NCBI GenBank assembly: GCA_964236735.1
Contig: CAXSFM010000001.1
Coordinates: forward strand, 248,001-312,000
DNA length: 64,000 nt
Source: JAIVJG01 sp964236735
GTDB lineage: Bacteria; Acidobacteriota; Blastocatellia; Pyrinomonadales; Pyrinomonadaceae
Direction: 5' to 3'
Under the pieces are notes generated by a model, which saw only the letters and a list, made by a program, of their open reading frames with translations, did no database searches and was not told the DNA's origin. This document shows positions 8,437 to 17,419 of the stretch, piece after piece. The position numbers and the translations under genes were made by a program. Position 1 is the stretch's first letter; every line of letters starts with the position of its first letter.

Positions 8437-11400
8437 TTATGGCTCTTTGCGTGCGCCCGATCCCTTGAGCAACTCCTGCACGGCGGCGTCGAGTTGTGTG
8501 TCGTGCGAGGTGTAACTTTCGCCGATGGGTCGCGTCACTGTGACATCAACGGGGCGCGGGTTCCGCTCCATGTTTGTGCCGTCAGTGGCTTCGACTTTGA
8601 TGAACGGCAGACGAAATGCAGTTCCATCTATCAGCGACGTATTGGTCGTGTAAATAATCCAACCGGCGGTCGGCTCGCCCACCACCTTGCCCAGCCGCAA
8701 CGCTCGATAGCCTTCGGCAAAGTCTTCCGCGTCGGAGAGCGAATACTGATCCGTGACAAGCGCGGTCGGCAATTCCAGCACGCGCTGGCCGAGTGTTGTG
8801 CGCGCGGGTGAAGTGGCGAAACCGCGCGGCGTCATCCGTAGATAACTGCGCCGCGCGAGCACGTCAATCGCATAGACGTTGACGAAGCCGCCGTTGTTGT
8901 GACGCACATCCACGACGACGCCCTCGCGCGCCTGATTCTCAGCATCGAGGTCAACGTAGAGTTGCGATAGAGAGGCCGCAGACATATCGAACATGTGGAC
9001 GTAACCGAGACGCCCGCCGCTCACGCGCTCGACGTAGGCGCGTTTGTCCTCGACCCATTGCCGGTAACGCAGCACCTTCTCCGTCGCCAGATTGATGGGA
9101 CGCAGGTCCACCTCGCGACTCTTCGCGCCATCGGCAGATGATGCAATGGTGAGCGTCACGCGACGATTGATTTTGTAATTGAGCAGTTCGTCGAGATTAG
9201 CGCGCGCGTCAATTTGTTTGCCGTCCACGGCGAGCAGATAGTCGCCCACTTTGATGTCGCTGCGACGCTCGCTCTGATTCGCTTCACGCGCCAGAGCCGC
9301 AGGACTGAGCGGCAACACTTCGGTCACGCGCAGCTTGCCCGTGCGCTCGTATTCTTCGCGGTCGAAACTGAGGCCGAGTCGCCCCGTCGTGACCTGCGCC
9401 TGACCGAGGGGCGCGGACACGCCGAGATGCGAAGCGTTCAGTTCACCCACCATCAAGCTCATCAGACGGCGCATCTCGTCGGGCGTCTGCGCGCCGGCGA
9501 TGAGCGGCGCGAATGTCGTATGAACGGCCTGCCAGTCCGCGCCCGTATAATTCGGATCGTAGAAATGGTCGCGGATGGCTTCCCATCCCTGCTGAAAAAT
9601 TTGTACTTTTTCGCGCCCGAAATCAACGTCCATCTCGGCAGTCACCGCGAGCGAGCGAGCCGAAAGTTTCGGGTCAACGGGCGCGATCTGGATGCGCCCC
9701 GCTTCGAGATAAAAAATCTCTTTGCCGTCGGGCGTAAATTGCGCGGAGGTTTTGAATCCGGGCGTCGAAGTGATTTGACGCGCGATGGCCGGCTCTTTCG
9801 ATAGTTCATCGAGCGGGAAGAGATAGAGGTTCGTCTGGTTGACCGCGCCCGCGATCATCAACACGTATTTTCCATCCGGGCTGATCGTCTGATAGAACAC
9901 GTCAACGCCGACGGGCAGCAGACTGAGCCTGCGCCGTATTCCGTCGAAGACGATTTCAACCGGCTTGCCTGTTTTCTTCCGCTCATCATTTGATGAGACT
10001 GTCGCTGTCGTCTGCGTCGTCACGTTTGAAGGCGACTCTCCCGGCGCGGGCGTCGCTGTTGGCGAAGGCGTCTGCGACGGTGTTGTCGTTGGAGACTCGC
10101 GCGGAGGGACGGGACTCTGCGGTTGATTCTCCTGACGCTTCAAAGTGGGCGCGATTGTGCCGGGAGATTCCTCTTTGAAGAGTTCGCGAAATTGGTCTTC
10201 ACGAAAGCGCGGCGTGCGTGGCAGCAAATCAACGCGCGCGAGTTGGCTCGACTCCGTGCGCTGTCCCGTGTCGAACAAAATGTACGTGCCGTCTGGACTC
10301 CAAGAGACGGTGTTGTTGCCCGTGTTCGCCAGAAAGCTGACGGGCTGCGGCGTGCCGCTTCCATCAACGCGGGCGACGGCGACGTTGCGAAACGACTTTG
10401 TGCCGAAGGGCATATAGGCAATCCAACGGCTATCGGGCGACCACGTAAAAGGACGATCCGAGTTAATCGGCGGACGCTCCATGCTGCCCGTCGCGACAGT
10501 TCGTTCTCTATAAGGCTCGCTCCCGTTCGCGCCGTTCGCTTTCGCGTCGAGTTCAAGAACACGTAGCTCGCGCCTGTCTCTCTCAAATGCCAGCAGCTTC
10601 CCGTCAGGCGAAAAACGAGGCGTGTAGTCGTTGTGCTCGCCGCTTGTCAATTGAGTCTCGGCGTTCGTGCCGAAGTCATAGAGATAAAGTTGCGCCGCGC
10701 CGTTGCGCTTCGAGACGTAAACAATGCGGCGACTATCCGGCGACCAGGCGACCTGCGACTCCGGCGCGGGCGTGTTCGTCAAGCGCACGGCATCGCCGCC
10801 GTCCGTCGCCGACGCCGCGAACACTTCGCCGCGCGTGACGAACGCCACTTTCTTGCCGTCGGGCGCAAGCGACATCTCCTGACATTGATCCGTCAATTTC
10901 ACTCTCTCAATGGCCGGAGCCGCCGCTGCGCCGCGCCGCGCGATCTTCACTTCCTCCGCGCGATTGTTCGAGGTGTCGAGTTTCCAGATGCCGAAGTCGC
11001 GCTCGAAGACGATCATGCGCCCGTCGTTTGAAATGCTCGGCCACAGCACGCGCCCGTCTTTGAACTCCGTCAACTGACGCGAACGCCCGCCAATCGCCTG
11101 CGTCCAGACATTCTCTGTGCCGTTTCTATCCGAGACGTAAAAGATGCTCCGCGCGTCCGCGCTCCACATCGGCCACAACTCTTTAACGCCGCCTTCGGTC
11201 AGACGCTCGTAGTTGGCAGTCGAGAAATCACGCATCAGCCAGATGGCGGACTCGTCTATGTGCGCGCGCCCGTGCCGCCACCATTGCGAGAAGCCACGCC
11301 CGACGAACGCGAGACTCTTCCCGTCCGGCGACGGCGCGCTCATAAACTCGTTCGCGTAGCGGTCTGCGCTGACGGGCATCGGCGTCCCGCCGTCCACGCG

Positions 11401-11874
11401 GATGCGGAAGATGTCGTTGCTGCCGGAGATGTCGTGCGCCGTCGTCGAAAAGTAAATCCAGTTGCCATCGCGCGACCAGGACTCCATCTGCTCGAAGCCG
11501 TCGTCGAACGTCAGACGCTTGAGGTCGCCGCTCTCAAGCGTGAGCACGTAGATGTCGCCGTTGCCGGTGCGCGCGGAAGTGAAGGCGATTCTTTTTCCGT
11601 CCGGTGAATAGGCGGGACGAAATTCCGTCGCGGGATGCGAGACGAGCAAACGCGCTTCGCCGCCCGTCGCCGCCACTGTCCAGATGTCGCCGCCGGAAAC
11701 GAACGCGATTTCCGTATGATCCGGCGAAATGGCCGGCTCGTAAAAATAAGCGCGCGACGATGCCGGCGCAGTCCGCACGTTAGTCTCTTGCGCCAACGTC
11801 GAGAGCGAAAACGCGCCGCACATCAGCGCGAGCAACAATGCCATCCGGCAAGATAAGAATCTGGAAACAAACAT
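8437..11874 (-). CDS. Tricorn-type S41 serine protease
   Basis: A 1145-residue exported protease. The Sec signal is at 1-28 (core LLLALMCGAFSLSTLAQ). Residues about 45-330 and 330-560 hold many PD40/WD-like beta-propeller blades of the type 'SPDGKxIAFxS'. A Pro/Thr-rich linker lies near 575-625 and further propeller sequence follows. The catalytic half has the Ser-His pair of Tricorn (NASH, Ser815-His816), a PDZ domain about 830-905, and an S41 core with SLSDAEDF (nucleophile about Ser1047, next to Asp1048) and the Glu in VVGEPTAGW (about Glu1067). All Tricorn catalytic positions appear to be present. In bacteria this family probably degrades peptides in the periplasm. It is a single gene with GGAGGGA before the ATG. 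Confidence 0.93.
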   Translation of the reverse strand: MFVSRFLSCRMALLLALMCGAFSLSTLAQETNVRTAPASSRAYFYEPAISPDHTEIAFVSGGDIWTVAATGGEARLLVSHPATEFRPAYSPDGKRIAFTSARTGNGDIYVLTLESGDLKRLTFDDGFEQMESWSRDGNWIYFSTTAHDISGSNDIFRIRVDGGTPMPVSADRYANEFMSAPSPDGKSLAFVGRGFSQWWRHGRAHIDESAIWLMRDFSTANYERLTEGGVKELWPMWSADARSIFYVSDRNGTENVWTQAIGGRSRQLTEFKDGRVLWPSISNDGRMIVFERDFGIWKLDTSNNRAEEVKIARRGAAAAPAIERVKLTDQCQEMSLAPDGKKVAFVTRGEVFAASATDGGDAVRLTNTPAPESQVAWSPDSRRIVYVSKRNGAAQLYLYDFGTNAETQLTSGEHNDYTPRFSPDGKLLAFERDRRELRVLELDAKANGANGSEPYRERTVATGSMERPPINSDRPFTWSPDSRWIAYMPFGTKSFRNVAVARVDGSGTPQPVSFLANTGNNTVSWSPDGTYILFDTGQRTESSQLARVDLLPRTPRFREDQFRELFKEESPGTIAPTLKRQENQPQSPVPPRESPTTTPSQTPSPTATPAPGESPSNVTTQTTATVSSNDERKKTGKPVEIVFDGIRRRLSLLPVGVDVFYQTISPDGKYVLMIAGAVNQTNLYLFPLDELSKEPAIARQITSTPGFKTSAQFTPDGKEIFYLEAGRIQIAPVDPKLSARSLAVTAEMDVDFGREKVQIFQQGWEAIRDHFYDPNYTGADWQAVHTTFAPLIAGAQTPDEMRRLMSLMVGELNASHLGVSAPLGQAQVTTGRLGLSFDREEYERTGKLRVTEVLPLSPAALAREANQSERRSDIKVGDYLLAVDGKQIDARANLDELLNYKINRRVTLTIASSADGAKSREVDLRPINLATEKVLRYRQWVEDKRAYVERVSGGRLGYVHMFDMSAASLSQLYVDLDAENQAREGVVVDVRHNNGGFVNVYAIDVLARRSYLRMTPRGFATSPARTTLGQRVLELPTALVTDQYSLSDAEDFAEGYRALRLGKVVGEPTAGWIIYTTNTSLIDGTAFRLPFIKVEATDGTNMERNPRPVDVTVTRPIGESYTSHDTQLDAAVQELLKGSGARKEP

Positions 11875-12033
11875 CAGTCCCTCCGTCCGATTTCTTTTTG
11901 CACAAAGTTAAGAAGTAATGCGTGTGAACTTTTCCCACAATATAGCGCGACACGTCTTTCAACACGAAATTCTTTCGCGCGTCTTATTCTTTCGCCTTGC
12001 TTCCCGCGCGCTTTGAATGCTACTTATCCGGTC

Positions 12034-12930
12034 ATGTCCGTGTTGCTCATCTTCGTTGACGGCTTAGGCATCGGCACGCGCGGCGCGCACAACCCGCTCG
12101 ACCATCTCGGTGCGGACGCGCAGCCGCTCGCCTTTTTTGAAGACGAAGAGGCGCACATCATTCACGGCGGCGTCCTTATACGCACCGACGCTTGCCTTGG
12201 CGTTGAAGGCAGGCCGCAGAGCGCGTCAGGCCAGACGACTATCTTGACAGGCATCAACGCGCCGCGCGCGCTTGGCTATCACAAGCAAGGCTTTCCCAAC
12301 GAAGCCATGCGCGAGATCATCAGAGAGCATTCTGTTTTTCTCCAACTCGCACGCGCGGGCATCACTCCTAACGTCTTCGCCAATGCTTACACTCCGCGTT
12401 TTTACGAGACGCGCCCGCGCTGGGTTTCGGCGACGACTGTCGCCGTTGAAGCTGCCGGGATGAACTTTCTTAATCTCGACGACCTGCGCGAAGGCCGTGC
12501 GGTCTTCCACGATTTCACCAACCGGCAACTCATCGAACGCGGCGAGGACGCGAGCGAGCGCACGCCCGAAGAAGCCGCCGCCGTCCTCGCACACATCACA
12601 AGCGCGCATCGCTTCACGCTCTACGAATATTTTATGACCGACCGCGCCGGGCACGAGCAGGAGATGGACGCCGCGCTCGTTGTGCTCAGAGGACTCGCGC
12701 GCTTCGTCCGCGCCGTCCTCGAAGATGTTCATCTCGCGCGCACGACCGTCATGCTGACGAGCGATCACGGCAACATCGAAGACTTATCGAGACGCAACCA
12801 CACGCTCAACTTCGTCCCCACGCTCGCCTGGGGGCGAGACAAAGAACTCGTCCGGCGGCGCGTTCGCACGCTCGCGGACATCACGCCGGCCATCGTCGAA
12901 ATTTTAACTTCTGATGAAACACGCGCATGA
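12034..12930 (+). CDS. Phosphoglycerate-mutase-like metalloenzyme (alkaline phosphatase superfamily)
   Basis: A 298-residue protein. The N-terminal metal site reads LLIFVDGLGIG, the Ser/Thr nucleophile region is GQTTILTG, and the C-terminal metal site is TSDHGNIED, the three marks of the metalloenzyme superfamily that includes cofactor-independent phosphoglycerate mutase and phosphopentomutase. The protein is shorter than iPGM, and the exact substrate cannot be read from sequence. An in-frame TTG at 12013 would add seven residues; I chose the ATG at 12034 because the conserved strand begins there. The 3' end overlaps the MFS gene by 4 bases (ATGA), so the two are coupled. Confidence 0.82.
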   Translation: MSVLLIFVDGLGIGTRGAHNPLDHLGADAQPLAFFEDEEAHIIHGGVLIRTDACLGVEGRPQSASGQTTILTGINAPRALGYHKQGFPNEAMREIIREHSVFLQLARAGITPNVFANAYTPRFYETRPRWVSATTVAVEAAGMNFLNLDDLREGRAVFHDFTNRQLIERGEDASERTPEEAAAVLAHITSAHRFTLYEYFMTDRAGHEQEMDAALVVLRGLARFVRAVLEDVHLARTTVMLTSDHGNIEDLSRRNHTLNFVPTLAWGRDKELVRRRVRTLADITPAIVEILTSDETRA

Positions 12931-14411
12931 ATAATTCCGAAGACGTTCATCACGCCACGCCACCAACAAACATGCAAGCCGCCACCGCTGGGGGCGTCGC
13001 GCGTTACTCGTATTACGCGCTCGGCATTCTCTCGCTCGTCAACTTTCTCAATTACATTGACCGGCAGGTGCTGCCCGCCGTCGCGACGAGCATACTGGCA
13101 GACCCGAACTTGAATTTGACGGACGCCGACATCGGGTTGATGGAAACGTCTCTGCTTCTCTCGTTCACCGTTTTGGCTCCCCTATTTGGGCGACTCGGAG
13201 ATCGTTATCCGCGCGCGAAGTTGATGGCCGCCGCCGCCGTCCTGTGGAGCATCGCGACGGCGTTGACGGGCGTCGTTGACCGTCTTCATTTTTTACCCGC
13301 GTCCATCCACTTGACCGTTCCCTTCTTCGGCGTTTCGCTGACGCTCTCCGGCATCGCCGTGACATTGTGCGCGGTGCGCGCCTGCGTCGGCGTCGGCGAA
13401 TCGGCTTACTCGACCATCACGCCCAGCCTCATCGCGGACTATTTTCCTCCGCAGCGACGCGCCACCGCGCTCGGCATTTTTCAGGCGGCGATCCCGATGG
13501 GCTTCGCGCTCGGCTTTGTGGTCGGCGGCGTGCTCGCGCACTACTTTGGCTGGCGCGTCGCCTTCATGATTGTCGGCGTGCCCGGCCTCATCACCGCCGT
13601 GCTGGTGTGGCGTCTGCGCGAGCCGACGCGCGGCGCGACGGACGAGCCTCATCGAGAGTTTTCGTCACACACCGGAATTGATAAAGGGATGGCGAATGAT
13701 GTTCATGCGGAAATTAAAAGCGGCAGAGAGGATTCGACGCTGCGTGCCGCGTGGCGCATCCTGACGACGCGCGACTGGATTATCTCGACCATCGGATACA
13801 CCGCTCTTACTGCCGCGCTCGGAGCGTTCGCGACGTGGGCGATTGTCGTGCTCGTGCGCGATAAAGGCATGACTCAAACGAGCGCGAACATTACGCTCGG
13901 ACTCGTCACGCTGCTGGCCGGAGCAACGGGCACTTTCGGCGGCGGCTGGCTCTCCGACCGTCTCGCCGCGCGCCGTCACAACGCATACTTTCTGGTCTGC
14001 GCCGTCAGCACTTTGCTCGGAATTATCCCGACCGTGATGATGCTCGTCGCAGACGACCCGCGCGTCTTTCTGCCCGCCGTGTTTTTCGCCGTGATGCTGC
14101 TCTTCGTCAGCAACGCGCCGTTCCACGCCATCCTTTTGGGAAGCGTGCCCGTGCATGTACGCGCGATGGCCGTCGCGCTCAACATCGTCATCATCCACGC
14201 CTTCGGGGACGCCCTTTCGCGTCTGGCTGTCGGCGTGCTGTCCGATGCGCTCAAGGCCGGACACTTCGCTGCACTTTCGTCGCTCGCTGCGACTCTCGGC
14301 ATTGACTCAACCCGGCAGCATCTCTCCACCGCGCTGCTCATCGCACCGGCAGCGCTCTGCATTTCAACGACGTTCTTTTTCATCGGCGCACGCGCGCAAA
14401 AACGCTCTTGA
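12927..14411 (+). CDS. MFS transporter (Spinster-like)
   Basis: A 494-residue carrier with 12 predicted membrane helices. The first helix segment NFLNYIDRQVLPAV and the loop GRLGDRYPR between helices 2 and 3 match the major facilitator signature. The second conserved loop, GGWLSDRLAARR, appears in the C-terminal half, after a central cytoplasmic loop of about 45 residues (near 230-275). The overall pattern resembles Spinster/hexuronate-type MFS members. The substrate is unknown. It starts inside the last codon of the upstream metalloenzyme gene (ATGA overlap), so it may move a substrate or product of that enzyme; this is inference from position only. Confidence 0.85.
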   Translation: MNNSEDVHHATPPTNMQAATAGGVARYSYYALGILSLVNFLNYIDRQVLPAVATSILADPNLNLTDADIGLMETSLLLSFTVLAPLFGRLGDRYPRAKLMAAAAVLWSIATALTGVVDRLHFLPASIHLTVPFFGVSLTLSGIAVTLCAVRACVGVGESAYSTITPSLIADYFPPQRRATALGIFQAAIPMGFALGFVVGGVLAHYFGWRVAFMIVGVPGLITAVLVWRLREPTRGATDEPHREFSSHTGIDKGMANDVHAEIKSGREDSTLRAAWRILTTRDWIISTIGYTALTAALGAFATWAIVVLVRDKGMTQTSANITLGLVTLLAGATGTFGGGWLSDRLAARRHNAYFLVCAVSTLLGIIPTVMMLVADDPRVFLPAVFFAVMLLFVSNAPFHAILLGSVPVHVRAMAVALNIVIIHAFGDALSRLAVGVLSDALKAGHFAALSSLAATLGIDSTRQHLSTALLIAPAALCISTTFFFIGARAQKRS

Positions 14412-14439
14412 GTTAAGCTTGTGTAAGCATGTGTGTTGC

Positions 14440-14778
14440 TCAGGACGCAGACTTTCGTGTGGCTTGTGTGGACGCATTGGCGGACTGTTCGAGACAGTCG
14501 TGCGAGCAGTAGGTGTTAGTTGAGCCACGAAGCGTGACGGCGCGCGAGGCCGGCAACCAAGTCCCGCACGTCTGGCAACGCACGAGCTTTTCGGTGGCTG
14601 ACTGTTGTTGCTGCGCGCTCTGCCGGCGCGGAATTTCGTGAGGGTTACCGCCTCGCATACTTCTCACGTCCTGCACCATGCCGAACATTTGCCTCGCCAT
14701 TTTCAAGTAAGGACGCAGACGCCAGTAGATGAAGATGGCGACGACGCCGAACACTAACAGGATGAAAAGATACTTCAA
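14440..14778 (-). CDS. PP0621-family membrane-anchored zinc-ribbon-like protein
   Basis: A 112-residue protein beginning at a TTG 4 bases after the upstream TPR gene's stop; the longer open frame upstream would overlap that gene. A single membrane helix lies at 3-21 (LFILLVFGVVAIFIYW). The C-terminal half has CQTCGTWLPASRAV, then TYCSHDC, a four-cysteine pattern typical of the PP0621 family and probably metal-binding. The function of the family is unknown. It is tightly coupled to the TPR protein at 14783-15574. Confidence 0.7.
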   Translation of the reverse strand: MKYLFILLVFGVVAIFIYWRLRPYLKMARQMFGMVQDVRSMRGGNPHEIPRRQSAQQQQSATEKLVRCQTCGTWLPASRAVTLRGSTNTYCSHDCLEQSANASTQATRKSAS

Positions 14779-14782
14779 TAGA

Positions 14783-15574
14783 TTACCTCGCGGCGTTTTT
14801 CTTCTGTTCGAGTTGCGCGCGCAGATTCGGGAGCGACTCATTCGAGGCGTTCGCTTCTTCCAACTCGCCCAAACGCTTTTCCGCCTCCGGCACATTCCCT
14901 GCCGCGATGAGCGCCGTCACTAAATTCTGCAATGTCGCCTCATGCTGCGGATCAATCACGAGCGACTTGCGATATTCTTCGATGGCGCGCTGCGGCTCGG
15001 ATGGTTTGCCGTAAAAGTACGTCAATCCCAGACTCGTGCGAACGACGACATCCGCCGGTTTCAATTTCAAAGCCTGCTCATAAAATTTACGCGCTTCCAG
15101 CAGCGGCGCGTTATCGCCCGTGTTGCGCCCGACGATAAACAGTGCGTTGCCCGTCACCACCGTCACTTGATAATCCTGCGGGTCGGCTTCGTGCGCGCGT
15201 TTGAGGAAGCGCACGGCGTCCGGCAAAATCGAAGTGTTGCCGCTATTCATCGCGTAGAGATAAAGTCCCTGTCCCGACAGCCGTTGCAAAGAAGCATCTT
15301 TGGGGCTGGCGTCCGCCTTCGCCACTGCGTTTCTTAATTGCTCTTCGGTGAGCGTAGGGATCGAGTCGTCATCATCACCCTTCACTTGAGTTGATGCGGG
15401 ATTCTTTTTGGCCGACTCGTCGCCCTTATCTGGAACGGCTGAGGCGCGCAATTTCGTCAACTCCGCGCGAAGCGTGTCCTGTTCGCTGCGGTTGACGTTG
15501 TTGGCGAAGGCGAAGCCGACGACGAAACCGAGCGCAATGCCGATCAACAGATAAATGATTTTTTGTGTGGTCAC
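14783..15574 (-). CDS. Membrane-anchored TPR protein
   Basis: A 263-residue protein. The N-terminal helix (6-26, IIYLLIGIALGFVVGFAFA) is likely a membrane anchor or uncleaved signal. A short coiled region and a charged linker (about 40-70) follow, and then at least four TPR units (about 85-255), for example TSLGLTYFYGKPSEPQRAIE and ATLQNLVTALIAAGNVPEAE. The layout resembles CcmH/CycH-like and other envelope assembly TPR proteins, but no specific role can be assigned. It is first in a two-gene unit with the PP0621-like gene. Confidence 0.78.
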   Translation of the reverse strand: MTTQKIIYLLIGIALGFVVGFAFANNVNRSEQDTLRAELTKLRASAVPDKGDESAKKNPASTQVKGDDDDSIPTLTEEQLRNAVAKADASPKDASLQRLSGQGLYLYAMNSGNTSILPDAVRFLKRAHEADPQDYQVTVVTGNALFIVGRNTGDNAPLLEARKFYEQALKLKPADVVVRTSLGLTYFYGKPSEPQRAIEEYRKSLVIDPQHEATLQNLVTALIAAGNVPEAEKRLGELEEANASNESLPNLRAQLEQKKNAAR

Positions 15575-15688
15575 GGCTTACAGTCTCTCTCGCGTGTGCG
15601 CGCCAGTCTAACAAAACGCATCACGAAAGGCGACGCACGCTTCGTTCGACTTCGGCGCGCTTGGTTTGATGTCGAAGACAAGCGAAAG

Positions 15689-15731
15689 CCCTTGAGACGG
15701 CGCGGCGCAGGAGGCGCAGGAAGCTCAAGGG
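15689..15731 (-). terminator. Hairpin downstream of the ribbon-helix-helix gene
   Basis: CCCTTGAG (15689-15696) pairs with CTCAAGGG (15724-15731) around a 27-nt GC-rich loop. Read on the minus strand it is followed by CTTTCGCTT, a weak T-rich tail. A possible terminator for 15772-16044. Confidence 0.4.
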
Positions 15732-15771
15732 CGCTCAAGTTTGTCAGTCGTCCGCGTCTGAACGAAGTTCG

Positions 15772-16044
15772 TCAATCGCCTTCGGCGGGCTGGTCTCCGT
15801 CATACGGCAAATCGTCTTTGCGACGACGCGGAAGCGGGTCGGAGTTGCGCCGTCGTGTAGGCGAATTCGGAGCGCGACGATCAATCGTGCCGGGTGGCAG
15901 GCGCGCGCCCTTCACAGCCTCTTCGAGGATGCGCGTAATCTCCTGCGAGAGCGTGCGATGCTCGCCCGCCGCGCGCTGCTGCAAAGATTTTTTCAAGTCC
16001 GCCGGAACGTAAGCTCCGATGAAAACGCCCTTGCGATTAGCCAT
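15772..16044 (-). CDS. Ribbon-helix-helix (Arc/MetJ-like) protein
   Basis: A 90-residue basic protein. Residues 1-47 fit a ribbon-helix-helix fold: a beta strand (VFIGAYVPADL), then helices KKSLQQRAAGEHRTLSQEI and TRILEEAVKG. The C-terminal half is disordered, rich in Arg, Pro and Asp. It lies just downstream of the RNase P RNA gene on the same strand, with no toxin gene beside it. It is therefore more likely a small DNA-binding regulator than an antitoxin, though the targets are unknown. Confidence 0.7.
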   Translation of the reverse strand: MANRKGVFIGAYVPADLKKSLQQRAAGEHRTLSQEITRILEEAVKGARLPPGTIDRRAPNSPTRRRNSDPLPRRRKDDLPYDGDQPAEGD

Positions 16045-16140
16045 CTCGATGCTCTCCTTCGTCTGTATGAATCGTGCGCGCTTGGCGTGTTCAGGCGAAT
16101 CACGCCTCGCCGCTCAATCTTAAAATGTTGCCGTGCGTGC

Positions 16141-16636
16141 TGAGAACAGGTCTGTAAGCCGAATTCTGTGCTTTTTCCCCGTGACGGGGTCAAAGTGGCG
16201 ATCATTCATCTAGCCCGTTCGTTGCCGAACGGATCGAGCGACCTACCCGGAGACGTGCGCGCGATTGTTGCCAGTCGCGTTTTCGGGCGGGCAGCCCTAT
16301 CTGACGTGCTCCCTATTTGGTCTTGCACTGCGAGGAGTTTACCTGGCCGCGCATGTCACCATACGCGCCGGTGCGCTCTTACTTTAAGGCTTCGGAATTG
16401 CACCGCTTGCCCGCACCATTTCACCCATCACCCGCCGCCTTGGAAACCCTTTCGAGTGCCGGCGTGCCGGCTGGTTTGCTTTCTGTTGCACTTGTCGTCA
16501 TCTTCCGCCAAACGACTGCGTTGCAGCCCTTTAGCGTCAGACGCCCAGCCGTTAGCTGGCTCGCTGCCCTGTAGTGTTCGGACTTTCCTCCCCCGGACTA
16601 TTACCTTCCGGCGGCGACCGCCCGACCTGCTCTCAT
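16141..16636 (-). ncRNA. rnpB: RNase P RNA, bacterial type A
   Basis: The RNA subunit that cuts tRNA 5' leaders. On the minus strand the 5' end near 16634 (GAGAGCAGGTCGGGCGGTCG) pairs with the 3' end near 16142 (AGACCTGTTCTC) as helix P1. Signature segments in order are GGAGGAAAGTCCG near the 5' end, TTGGCGGAAGATGACGACAA, the P8/P10 region with AAAGTAAGAGCGCACCGGCG, the universal AGGTAAACTCC, AGATGAATGATCGCC and GAATTCGGCTTACAGACC. About 495 nt, somewhat long for the type-A class. A long open frame on the plus strand across this region is an artefact. Confidence 0.95.
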
Positions 16637-16649
16637 GCACGGCGCGCGA

Positions 16650-16655
16650 AGTATA
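16650..16655 (-). promoter_or_regulatory. Likely -10 element of rnpB
   Basis: TATACT on the minus strand lies about 14 bases upstream of the P1 helix. No clear -35 box is seen at 17 bases. Confidence 0.35.
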
Positions 16656-16726
16656 GCAAAGCAACGTTCAACACGTACAGTGCGAATTTTAACGCGAAGG
16701 CTATGTGATGCCGCAACTGTTGAAAA

Positions 16727-17419
16727 TCAAAGGAAATAATTGAAACCGACGCGCAGACTGTGAAGGGCTGCCGGCGGCATCGTCGAGATTACTATCCACG
16801 TCATCAAGGCGTGCGAGAGTCCGAGCGCGAAGACGTTCGGCGCGCGCTGAAAGATGTGCGCCCAGATGATGCCGCCCGCGAACGTCACGAGCGTCAACAG
16901 TGGATTCGGCAGATGGAGAGCCGCAAAGATAAGCGCGACGACGAGCACGCTGCGCCAGCCACGTCCGTAAATTATTTGCGCGCGGCGATTGACGAATCCC
17001 TGCAAGATGTACTGCTGCAAAATTCCCCAGAGCGCCCCGAACACAGGGAGTCCGAAGTACGCGCGTCCGCCGCCCCACCTGCCGAAATTTATACTGGAAT
17101 TGAACCACCCGACGATGAACAGCACGAGCGTCGTAGCGAGCATCGGAACGACAAGCAAACGGGCGGCGAGCGCGAAATTGTCGAGTCGCCAGCCGATCTC
17201 ATGCAACGTCTCGCCACGCAGACGTTGCGAGAGCAAGATGTAAACGAAGGCGAGCATGATGGGGACGACGCCAAGCAGACGGCGACCGCCGGCCACAGTT
17301 AAAATCAGCCACTCGGCGATGAGCACCGAGATGATGACGGAAACGATTTCCCACGCCGCCAGAGATTTATCCACGCCAGCAACGGTTGCATGTTTCGTCA
17401 TAGACTCATCCGATGACAT
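16727..17419 (-). CDS. CPBP-type intramembrane protease homologue lacking the Glu-Glu motif
   Basis: A 230-residue protein with about seven membrane helices. CPBP/CAAX-protease motif 2 is present as FAALHLPN (FxxxH), and the third motif region GLSHALM also fits. Motif 1, normally EExxxR, reads QQYILQGFVNRR here, so both catalytic Glu residues are Gln. It may be a divergent or non-proteolytic member. The ATG at 17419 overlaps the upstream stop (TGATG), making it the last gene of the export/DUF11/Ig-like operon. If it acts on proteins, the exported DUF11 or Ig-like products are the obvious candidates; this is inference. Confidence 0.75.
   Translation of the reverse strand: MSSDESMTKHATVAGVDKSLAAWEIVSVIISVLIAEWLILTVAGGRRLLGVVPIMLAFVYILLSQRLRGETLHEIGWRLDNFALAARLLVVPMLATTLVLFIVGWFNSSINFGRWGGGRAYFGLPVFGALWGILQQYILQGFVNRRAQIIYGRGWRSVLVVALIFAALHLPNPLLTLVTFAGGIIWAHIFQRAPNVFALGLSHALMTWIVISTMPPAALHSLRVGFNYFL

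Noticed and set aside
9214..11607. Several long frames opposite the Tricorn protease gene.
   Set aside because: Antisense shadows of a strongly conserved GC-rich coding gene; no ribosome site or family match.
15563..16012. Plus-strand frame opposite the ribbon-helix-helix gene.
   Set aside because: No support; the minus-strand protein has a recognisable fold.
16168..16656. Open frame of 162 codons on the plus strand and smaller frames across 16140-16660.
   Set aside because: The region is RNase P RNA on the opposite strand; conserved RNA segments explain the sequence.
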